In this document: positions 1 through 5,064 of the stretch, one piece after another | Numbering within the stretch: position 1 is the stretch's first letter | How the letters are laid out: every line of letters begins with the position of its first letter | DNA from: CAYZEZ01 sp964477295 | GTDB lineage: Bacteria > Bacteroidota > Bacteroidia > Bacteroidales > SM23-62 | DNA: 5,064 bases | NCBI GenBank assembly: GCA_964477295.1 | Contig: CAYZEZ010000318.1 | Coordinates: 1 to 5,064, forward strand | Direction: 5' to 3' | The notes under the pieces: model-generated | Database searches by the model: none | Seen by the model: the letters and a program-made list of their open reading frames with translations, nothing else | Told to the model about the DNA's origin: nothing | Position numbers and translations under genes: made by a program

Positions 1-1
1 A

Positions 2-208
2 GAACTTAAAAAGGTAATTGATGACCTGAACAGGACCTATAGCACACATGTCATTCACGGTGACACAAAAATCTCAAACTGCAAATTCACCGGTACTTTC
101 TACAACCAGCCAATTGATTCCGTGGTCCAGGTACTGGGTACAGTTTTTAACCTGAATATAGAAAAAACGAGATCTGATATAATATTGTCTGGTGAGGGTT
201 GTCAGTGA
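2..208 (+). CDS. FecR-family anti-sigma factor, C-terminal fragment (partial)
   Basis: This is an open frame from the left edge to a TGA at 206-208, giving 68 residues with no start inside the window. It contains FTGTFYNQPIDSVVQVLG followed by a strand-rich stretch and ends in SDIILSGEGCQ. This is the pattern of the C-terminal domain (DUF4974) of Bacteroidota FecR proteins, which typically end in SGxGC. FecR proteins are inner-membrane, single-pass anti-sigma factors. Their periplasmic part receives a signal from the STN domain of an outer-membrane TonB-dependent transducer and controls a partner ECF sigma factor, usually encoded just upstream. The N-terminal cytoplasmic part, membrane helix and FecR domain would lie left of the window. 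The transcript appears to end at the terminator at 277-311. The family call rests on motif memory, not on a search. Confidence 0.85.
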   Translation, partial: ELKKVIDDLNRTYSTHVIHGDTKISNCKFTGTFYNQPIDSVVQVLGTVFNLNIEKTRSDIILSGEGCQ

Positions 209-276
209 TCAGTGAAACGCCTTTGTGGGTGAGGGTGTGATTTCTGGGGAGCTTGTCATACCATAGAATATTTGAG

Positions 277-311
277 GCCGCAATGAACATAATGTTCGTT
301 GCGGCTTTTTT
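277..311 (+). terminator. Rho-independent terminator after fecR
   Basis: The arms at 277-290 (GCCGCAATGAACAT) and 292-305 (ATGTTCGTTGCGGC) form a near-perfect stem with one T-G wobble. The loop is very small, about TAA once the innermost pair opens. Six T residues follow at 306-311. The base of the stem is GC-rich and the U-tract lies on the + strand only, so it should stop transcripts coming from the fecR side. It separates fecR from the gene starting at 357. Confidence 0.9.
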
Positions 312-340
312 GCAAAAATCTTCATATCTTAATACTTTCA
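309..340 (+). promoter_or_regulatory. Possible Bacteroidota-type promoter for the STN protein gene
   Basis: TTTG at 309-312 is followed after 20 bases by TACTTTCA at 333-340. The Bacteroides sigma consensus is TTTG at -33 and TAnnTTTG at -7 with about 19-21 bases between them, so the -7 box has two mismatches. Transcription would start near 346-350, leaving a leader of only about ten bases before the ATG at 357. A promoter is expected here because a strong terminator lies just upstream. The TTTG overlaps that terminator's T-tract, so the match could be chance. Confidence 0.28.
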
Positions 341-356
341 TTTCTATGACAGGAGC

Positions 357-1910
357 ATGAGTACAAATAATATAATACACCCGGCACCAGGATTTATAGG
401 GAAGTGCTTATTTGTATTATGGCTGTTAATTGTTTCAGGTTTTGTTTCTGCCCAGTACGATGTCCTTCAACAAATCATACACCTTCCAGACACTATCCTG
501 CCCCTTGACAAGGCACTGACCTTAATTGAAGGCCATATTGATTTCTACTTTTCCTATAATCCTGCAGAGATAGAAGTAACCCGTAAGGTTAATTGTTTAA
601 ATACTGACAGGATTCTTTCCGAAGTGCTAAATGACATTGTTGCTAATCCTGAAATTGCTTTTAAAGTAATTGGTAATCAAATTGTCATATATAATTCCCG
701 TATAGGTGACCCCGTATCTGAATTTACACTACCAGAGGATTCCATGGTATCGCGTATAACCGGGAAAATAAAAGATGCCGCTTCCGAAGATCCTATACCT
801 TTTGCCACACTTTCCATTGCCGGCACACGACTTGGAACAATATCCAACGTTGACGGGGAGTTCATTTTTAACTTTTCTGATAAATACCTTAACGATTCCC
901 TCGTATTTGCCTGCCTTGGTTACAGGCCTAAAAAGATTTTACTTGACCGGTTAGCAAACAGGGATACAACAATCCTGATGGAACTTGAGTACATCGATAT
1001 TCAGGAGGTAATGATAAGACAAACCAACCCTGTACTCCTGTTAAGATCGGCTGTAAGAAAACTCAACGATAACTACCTGATTGATCCTTTTACTCAAACA
1101 TGTTTCTACCGTGAAACTGTTAAGAAAAATAAACGCTTCATCAAAATATCTGAAGCAATTCTTGGAATATACAGAACAGGTCTTGATGATCCTTTCAGAT
1201 ATGAACAAGTAAAAATCCTGAAGGGCAGATCAAATGTTGACCTGTTGCGGACAGATTTTATCACTCTTACCTTAAAAGCCGGATTGGAGACAAGCCTGTC
1301 AATCGATATTGTAAGGAACAGGCCAGAATTCCTGAAAGAGGAATCATTTCATAATTACCATTATGAGCTAAAAGAGATCACGATGGATGAGAACCTTCAG
1401 ACATATGTCATTGGTTTTACCCAGAAAGAAACCACAGAGCCTCCACATTTCAACGGAACATTATATATCGATATGAACTCACTGGCCATCAGGGCAGCAG
1501 AATTTGAGATGGATCAGAAAACGATTGAGCAATTAACACCAGAGATGGTCGTGAGCAAACCGAGGCACCTTGAAGTTAAACCCATTTCTGCCAGGTTCTT
1601 TGTCAGGTATAAAGAGACAGATGGCAGATACCATCTGGCTTATTTATGGTTTGACAATGAATTCAGGATAAGGAGAAAGGATCAGTTGTTTGGAACCTTG
1701 TTTCATACTAAATCGGAAATGGCTGTAACTGAAACAGATATTTCCAACGTTAATAAATTCAGGCTCAGGGAGACCATTAACATACAAAATCCATTTACAG
1801 ATATGGTTGGAGGTGCTGAAGATGCATTCTGGGAAGATTACAACTTTATCAAGCCGGATGAACCGCTGGAGAAGGCACTGCTTAGGATAAGCAAGATTAC
1901 AAAGGAATAA
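357..1910 (+). CDS. Secreted STN and carboxypeptidase-regulatory-like domain protein without TonB barrel
   Basis: This 517-residue protein has a signal peptide: a hydrophobic stretch CLFVLWLLIVSGF (residues 17-29) with probable cleavage after VSA-32, leaving Q33 at the mature end. Residues about 39-113 (PLDKALTLIEGHIDFYFSYN, then KVIGNQIVIY) resemble a secretin/TonB short N-terminal (STN) domain. Residues about 133-207 (ITGKIKDAASEDPIPFATLS, later SNVDGEF and FACLGY) are a typical carboxypeptidase-D regulatory-like beta-sandwich. Residues about 215-517 form a domain seen in other Bacteroidota secreted proteins (FYRE near the start, later GTLYIDMNSLAIRAAEFEMD). I know no function for it. SusC-type receptors start with the same two domains, but here no plug or barrel follows. 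The product is probably periplasmic or outer-membrane associated. The fecR end lies upstream but beyond a terminator. ATG 357 is the only in-frame ATG before the signal peptide. AGGAG at 351-355 lies one base from it, too close for normal Shine-Dalgarno use, which is not unusual in this phylum. Confidence 0.85.
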   Translation: MSTNNIIHPAPGFIGKCLFVLWLLIVSGFVSAQYDVLQQIIHLPDTILPLDKALTLIEGHIDFYFSYNPAEIEVTRKVNCLNTDRILSEVLNDIVANPEIAFKVIGNQIVIYNSRIGDPVSEFTLPEDSMVSRITGKIKDAASEDPIPFATLSIAGTRLGTISNVDGEFIFNFSDKYLNDSLVFACLGYRPKKILLDRLANRDTTILMELEYIDIQEVMIRQTNPVLLLRSAVRKLNDNYLIDPFTQTCFYRETVKKNKRFIKISEAILGIYRTGLDDPFRYEQVKILKGRSNVDLLRTDFITLTLKAGLETSLSIDIVRNRPEFLKEESFHNYHYELKEITMDENLQTYVIGFTQKETTEPPHFNGTLYIDMNSLAIRAAEFEMDQKTIEQLTPEMVVSKPRHLEVKPISARFFVRYKETDGRYHLAYLWFDNEFRIRRKDQLFGTLFHTKSEMAVTETDISNVNKFRLRETINIQNPFTDMVGGAEDAFWEDYNFIKPDEPLEKALLRISKITKE

Positions 1911-3374
1911 TCAGTCATCCTGTCCCGAGTACTCGGGATCAGGATCTCCTTGTTTAATTGCTGTAGATTCTGAAACAAGTCCAGAATGACGATTTCGTTC
2001 ACCGATCACCGATCTATGTTCTTCGATTTCATTTACGACATCCCGTTCCCGGTAGAGTAGAAAGACCAGGCCTGCTGTAACACAGAGAACAAATCCAAAG
2101 ATCCCATTGAGTCGGATGCCCAGGTCGTCGCCGGGATCTTTCCCCCAAAGCGTTAGAATAGTAAATATCATTATACCGGTAGTCATACCAAGCTTATAGA
2201 AGAAATTCCTTACAGCAAAGTACATGCCTTCCTTATTCTGGTTGGTTACAAGGCCATCGAGCTGGGCAATTTCAGCAATCACTGCATATGGGATTATTCC
2301 CAGAAGAGCCACAGGAATTGATGCCAGCAATGCAAAAAGGTAGATCTGCAGTGTTGGTGACATGGACAATTTTCCAAGAAAAAAGATCCCCAGAAAAACC
2401 ACACCCATTAAAACCAATCCAAACGACATCAGGTATTTCTTCTGCACATGTTTGGATATATACATCACTAACGGATAGAACAGTACAGACACAATGATCA
2501 TGGAACCGAATACTGTACTGCTCATGGCTTCATCAAGTCCCAGCAATACTTTCAGGTAATACAGCATCCCCCCGGAAATGATTGCCACTGCCATAAAGTA
2601 GGCAAAATCTGCAACCAGGAAGAGCCTGAAATTACGATTTCTCAGGGTTACGCCCAACGATTTCCTGAAAGTGATCTCAGCCGGTTTTCCAGTCCGGAAC
2701 TTTTTCTCATCAATGGCATAGGCAGGGATCATTAAAAATATTCCGGCAAGGGTACACATGATCAAAATGGCAATCTGAAAAGCGCTGGCTCTGCCAGGGA
2801 GATCAAAAAGGTGCTCCATAAGATCTGCCAGCAGCGGAGTCTGGGCAGCCAGAATGAGTCCGAAAACATAGGCCAGGGACAGCCATGTCGACAGCTTAAT
2901 CTTGTCACGCGATGTTTGAGCCAGCTCAGGCATCAGGGCATTAAAGGGAATATTATAGATCGTCAGAAATAAGTAAAAAAACAACAGCGACAATATGAGT
3001 GTGATAATATTCAGATGGCTTTCAGAGAGAGTAGCCGGAACGAATACAATGAAACAAAAGACAAAAGCAGGAAGCCAGGCAAATCTCATGAAAGGAAGCC
3101 TCCTGCCCCGTGTAAGTTTTGACTTGTCGCTAATCCATGCGATCCATGGATCTGATACGGCATCGAATAATCTTCCGCCGGCCGCAATAATGGCAAGCAC
3201 AGAGAATATTTTCAAAAAGGTTATTTGTGGTATCAGGGGTTCCATACCAGAACCCTCCGGAGGTAAATAAAAATAGATCAGCATCACCGAATTGATGGTG
3301 ATCAGTATCGACCATCCCAGCATTCCCGAAGAATAGGCCAGGATCTTTTTTATGTTCAGATAATTGTTGTCCAT
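1911..3374 (-). CDS. GPH-family (MelB-like) sugar:cation symporter, MFS superfamily
   Basis: This 487-residue polytopic inner-membrane protein has about 12 hydrophobic segments. The diagnostic region is residues 66-94 (GGRLFDAVSDPWIAWISDKS then RGRRLP), matching the glycoside-pentoside-hexuronide:cation symporter (MFS_2) signature. Compared by eye with Salmonella MelB, R68, D71 and D75 match R52, D55 and D59 of the cation site, and K394 (FFYKLG) falls near K377. The MelB sugar-contact residues K18/D19 align with W21/S22, and D124 with N141, so the substrate is probably not melibiose and cannot be named. GPH proteins import mono- or oligosaccharides with H+, Na+ or Li+. The gene converges on the STN protein gene with no base between the stops, and is divergent from the sulfatase. 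Residues 463-487 are encoded inside a palindromic repeat (1914-1990), so the ancestral C-terminus was probably near residue 460. The start at 3374 has an AT-rich leader without a Shine-Dalgarno sequence and gives a normal first helix. Confidence 0.92.
   Translation of the reverse strand: MDNNYLNIKKILAYSSGMLGWSILITINSVMLIYFYLPPEGSGMEPLIPQITFLKIFSVLAIIAAGGRLFDAVSDPWIAWISDKSKLTRGRRLPFMRFAWLPAFVFCFIVFVPATLSESHLNIITLILSLLFFYLFLTIYNIPFNALMPELAQTSRDKIKLSTWLSLAYVFGLILAAQTPLLADLMEHLFDLPGRASAFQIAILIMCTLAGIFLMIPAYAIDEKKFRTGKPAEITFRKSLGVTLRNRNFRLFLVADFAYFMAVAIISGGMLYYLKVLLGLDEAMSSTVFGSMIIVSVLFYPLVMYISKHVQKKYLMSFGLVLMGVVFLGIFFLGKLSMSPTLQIYLFALLASIPVALLGIIPYAVIAEIAQLDGLVTNQNKEGMYFAVRNFFYKLGMTTGIMIFTILTLWGKDPGDDLGIRLNGIFGFVLCVTAGLVFLLYRERDVVNEIEEHRSVIGERNRHSGLVSESTAIKQGDPDPEYSGQDD
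1914..1990. repeat. Palindromic intergenic-type repeat element forming the 3' end of the symporter gene
   Basis: This 77-base element has imperfect terminal inverted repeats, GTCATCCTGTCC at the left and the complement of GTCATTCTGGAC at the right (10 of 12 positions agree). Inside are a perfect 16-base palindrome TCCCGAGTACTCGGGA (1923-1938), an inverted pair CTTGTTT/AAACAAG (1949-1955 and 1973-1979), and a small hairpin ATTCTG/CAGAAT (1967-1972 and 1982-1987). Read on the - strand it encodes HSGLVSESTAIKQGDPDPEY and five further residues before the stop. From memory, similar GTCATTCTGGACTTG-type elements recur between genes of many bacteria and often appear as spurious protein tails. No second copy is seen in this window. 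Confidence 0.65.
1917..1945. other. Strong hairpin between the convergent genes
   Basis: ATCCTG plus TCCCGAGT (1917-1930) pairs with ACTCGGGA plus CAGGAT (1931-1938 and 1940-1945), giving 14 base pairs with a single bulged T at 1939. It starts six bases after the stop of the STN protein gene. No T-tract follows on either strand, so it is not a standard intrinsic terminator. It could still stabilise 3' ends or pause polymerase. On the - strand it lies within codons of the symporter tail. Confidence 0.6.
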
Positions 3375-3399
3375 TTGAGAATTGAGAAAATGATCCTTT

Positions 3400-3702
3400 T
3401 TACAGCTTATTCTCCAGTAACCTCATACCTTTTGCGAGGTGGCCAAAACTCTTTATCGTAATTAAATTCGGAGTACTTTTGCACGCCGGATCCGGGATAT
3501 GTTTTCCACCCGGTTTTTTATTAATATTCCATAACACCTGGTCGCCAAAGGATGAATTGGCTAAATCAGGCTCCCGGAATTCATTACCAGTGAATCCCCC
3601 TCCCACCAGCATCAATACTTTTAACTTTTCCTGTTCATCCTGATCAAATAGTCCGGTGGCAGCCCCAACGTGGTAAAGGATAAAAACAATTTTTTTTATC
3701 AT
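3400..3702 (-). CDS. Doubtful hypothetical protein, possibly a frameshifted remnant
   Basis: This 100-codon frame lies 25 bases upstream of the symporter and in the same direction. The product starts MIKKIVFILYHVGAATGLF, a weakly signal-like hydrophobic segment, followed by KLKVLMLVGGGF and then a stretch I do not recognise. No domain can be named. An A6 run on the coding strand (3514-3519) sits mid-gene. After it, a second frame (3407-3517) reads YSEFNYDKEFWPPRKRYEVTGE in part before a TAA, and this looks at least as protein-like as the main frame. A one-base shift at the run would join the two. The frame may therefore be a small real gene, a decayed gene, or chance. No Shine-Dalgarno sequence or clear promoter is visible before the ATG at 3702. 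Confidence 0.3.
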   Translation of the reverse strand: MIKKIVFILYHVGAATGLFDQDEQEKLKVLMLVGGGFTGNEFREPDLANSSFGDQVLWNINKKPGGKHIPDPACKSTPNLITIKSFGHLAKGMRLLENKL

Positions 3703-3873
3703 AGTATAGTTTTTACACTAAATTGGACCATTTTTCTCTGAGAGCGAATAAAATTAGTATTATTTTTATGATAATAAAATTGGAGGTTTTATAAGACAGG
3801 ATAATGCTCCAGTATTGTTCCTGAGTATTTCACTCATATGTGCATAGTAATCATGTGTGGGATAGGATAATTT

Positions 3874-3894
3874 CAGGTTGCAAGTTGCAGGTTA
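3874..3894 (+). repeat. Three-copy heptamer repeat (CARGTTR) before the sulfatase gene
   Basis: CAGGTTG, CAAGTTG and CAGGTTA lie in tandem at 3874-3880, 3881-3887 and 3888-3894, ending six bases before the first possible ATG (3901). Each copy differs by at most one base from the unit CAGGTTG. From memory, GTTGCAGGTTGCAAGTTG-like runs are scattered between genes in some Bacteroidota. Here it falls in the probable leader of the sulfatase mRNA. Confidence 0.6.
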
Positions 3895-3921
3895 AAAAGA
3901 ATGAATCATAAACAACTAAAT

Positions 3922-5064
3922 ATGAAACAGTTACAAATAGCAATTATTCTAATTATTGCAATAATTAGTGCATGTAAAGATTCCAAAGTAGAATATACAA
4001 AGCCGAATATTATATACATTATGGCGGATGATATGGGTTATGCGGATGCAGGGTGCTATGGCTCAGCAAAAATATCTACCCCTAATCTTGACCGGCTGGC
4101 AGCAGAGGGATTGAGGTTTACAGATCACTACGCAGGCACATCGGTCTGTGCCCCTTCCAGGTGTGTATTGATGACCGGAATGCATACGGGTCATGCAGTT
4201 GTGAGGGGCAACAAGGAAGCAGATCCCTATGGCCAGTTTTCAATTCCTGACGAAACGGTCACAGTAGCTGAATTGCTCAAAGAGGCAGGTTATGTTACAG
4301 GACTGTTTGGCAAATGGGGGCTGGGAGTTGAAAATACACCGGGAGATCCTCAAAACCAGGGATTTGATGAATTTTTTGGCTACTACGGCCAGGTCCACGC
4401 CCATAATTCTTACCCGGAATATCTCTACCACAATGGGGAAAAAGTAATGCTTGGAAACGAAGTGATTTATGATCCTCCTGATAGCTGGACACGAGGCATG
4501 GGCAGTTATGCCATAAAAAAAGTTGACTATTCGAATGATCTGATCAAGGACAAAGCAATGGAATTCATTGAGAAAAACCAATCCAATCCATTTTTCCTGT
4601 ACCTTTCAGTAACGATGCCTCACGATAACGGGGAAGCTCCTGACGGTGAACATCTTGAAATCCCTGATCTTGGTGTATATGCCGACAGTAACTGGAATTT
4701 GGACGACCAGCGTTATGCAGCAATGATCAGCAGGCTGGATAGTTATGTTGGGGAGCTTCTTACAAATCTTAAAGATCTTGGGATTGATCATAACACACTT
4801 ATCCTTTTTACAAGCGATAACGGCGGATTCAGGTACAGTAACCTGCAACATAATGGTGTGTTAAGGGGAATTAAACGTGACCTGTATGAAGGTGGTATAA
4901 GGGTGCCATTATTGGCCAGGTGGCCAGGGAAAGTAGTGTCAGGGACGGTCACTGATCATGTCTCGGCGTTCTGGGACTTCCTGCCAACTGCCTGTGATGT
5001 GGCTGGTGTTGATGCACCTGATGGCATAGATGGCATCTCCTACTACCCTACCCTTGTTGGTGAA
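3922..5064 (+). CDS. Lipoprotein arylsulfatase, S1 formylglycine family (partial, 3' end missing)
   Basis: The frame is open to the window edge: 381 codons with no stop. The N-terminus MKQLQIAIILIIAIISACKD is a lipoprotein signal with lipobox ISAC-18, so the protein should be anchored in the periplasm or on the outer membrane. Sulfatase landmarks follow in order: metal-binding D36-D37 (MADDMGY), C76-A-P-S-R80, whose Cys is the one converted to formylglycine, TGMHTGH (85-91), K131 in FGKWGLG, H234 in TMPHD, D299-N300 in FTSDNGG, and K318 in LRGIKRDLYEGGIRVP. The usual GKWH histidine is replaced by G133. It hydrolyses sulfate esters, probably on a carbohydrate; the substrate cannot be read from sequence. 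A CxPSR sulfatase needs a maturase, probably anSME, encoded elsewhere. Relatives are usually near 500 residues, so roughly the last 100-140 are missing. ATG 3922 gives a compact lipoprotein signal and an A-rich leader; in-frame ATG 3901 would add seven residues and is possible. Confidence 0.93.
   Translation, partial: MKQLQIAIILIIAIISACKDSKVEYTKPNIIYIMADDMGYADAGCYGSAKISTPNLDRLAAEGLRFTDHYAGTSVCAPSRCVLMTGMHTGHAVVRGNKEADPYGQFSIPDETVTVAELLKEAGYVTGLFGKWGLGVENTPGDPQNQGFDEFFGYYGQVHAHNSYPEYLYHNGEKVMLGNEVIYDPPDSWTRGMGSYAIKKVDYSNDLIKDKAMEFIEKNQSNPFFLYLSVTMPHDNGEAPDGEHLEIPDLGVYADSNWNLDDQRYAAMISRLDSYVGELLTNLKDLGIDHNTLILFTSDNGGFRYSNLQHNGVLRGIKRDLYEGGIRVPLLARWPGKVVSGTVTDHVSAFWDFLPTACDVAGVDAPDGIDGISYYPTLVGE

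Larger units (their letters stand above)
3375..3921. other. Divergent intergenic region between symporter and sulfatase genes
   Basis: Apart from the doubtful frame at 3400-3702, this 547-base stretch holds no convincing gene. It contains a 10-base palindrome CCGGATCCGG (3486-3495), an AT-rich segment at about 3745-3795, and the heptamer repeat at 3874-3894. It must carry the promoters of the two divergent genes, but I could not find a good pair of TTTG and TAnnTTTG boxes for either. No tRNA, riboswitch or operator is evident. Confidence 0.6.

Noticed and set aside
147..380. Open frame on the - strand across the fecR end and the terminator
   Set aside because: It overlaps the end of fecR, the terminator hairpin and the start of the STN gene, and its product is low-complexity with no family resemblance.
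2995..3270. A 91-codon + strand frame inside the symporter gene
   Set aside because: It is antisense to the highly diagnostic GPH signature region and its product has no recognisable features.
3492..3519. Terminator-like CCGGG/CCCGG stem followed by six T on the + strand
   Set aside because: The stem is only five base pairs with a 12-base loop, and no + strand gene upstream needs it.
3797..3823. Imperfect hairpin CAGGA..AAT / ATT..TCCTG upstream of the sulfatase
   Set aside because: It has five plus three pairs with an internal loop and no T-tract, which is within chance for an AT-rich spacer.
3868..3875. TAATTTCA as a -7 promoter box for the sulfatase
   Set aside because: There is no TTTG box at the expected 19-21 base distance upstream, and the element has two mismatches.
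3375..3921. CRISPR array, riboswitch or tRNA in the divergent spacer
   Set aside because: There are no regularly spaced repeats of 25-40 bases, no tRNA-like arms and no recognisable riboswitch core.
4240..4851. Several - strand frames opposite the sulfatase
   Set aside because: The + strand frame here carries the full set of sulfatase motifs; the antisense frames show no domain and are shadows.

Overview
The window looks like chromosomal DNA of a Bacteroidota bacterium, probably a free-living or glycan-degrading member of the Bacteroidales/Marinilabiliales type. The evidence is a FecR-type anti-sigma C-terminus, an STN plus carboxypeptidase-regulatory-like fusion protein, a GPH-family sugar symporter, a lipoprotein S1 sulfatase, A-rich leaders mostly without Shine-Dalgarno sequences, and moderate to low GC by eye. 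No genus can be assigned from the sequence alone.

Layout from left to right. (1) 2-208, + strand: the last 68 codons of a FecR-family anti-sigma factor. (2) 277-311: a strong intrinsic terminator that closes the fecR transcript. (3) 357-1910, + strand: a secreted 517-residue protein with an STN domain, a carboxypeptidase-D regulatory-like domain and a long C-terminal domain of unknown function, but no TonB-receptor barrel. (4) 1911-3374, - strand: a MelB-like GPH-family symporter converging on gene 3, with the two stop codons directly adjacent. Its last 25 codons lie inside a palindromic intergenic-type repeat (1914-1990). (5) 3375-3921: a divergent intergenic region of about 550 bases. It holds one doubtful, possibly frameshifted small reading frame on the - strand (3400-3702), an AT-rich stretch and a short heptamer repeat. 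(6) 3922-5064, + strand: a lipoprotein arylsulfatase that runs off the window.

The FecR end and the STN protein recall the Bacteroidota system in which an outer-membrane signal is sensed through an STN domain and relayed by FecR to an ECF sigma factor. The terminator between them argues for separate transcription, and partnership is only an inference. The symporter and the sulfatase are divergently transcribed. They would make sense together in the use of a sulfated carbohydrate: the sulfatase removes sulfate in the periplasm or at the cell surface, and the symporter imports a desulfated sugar. I see no clear new biological system. The points most worth a second look are the repeat-derived C-terminus of the transporter, the barrel-less STN fusion protein, and the doubtful frame at 3400-3702.
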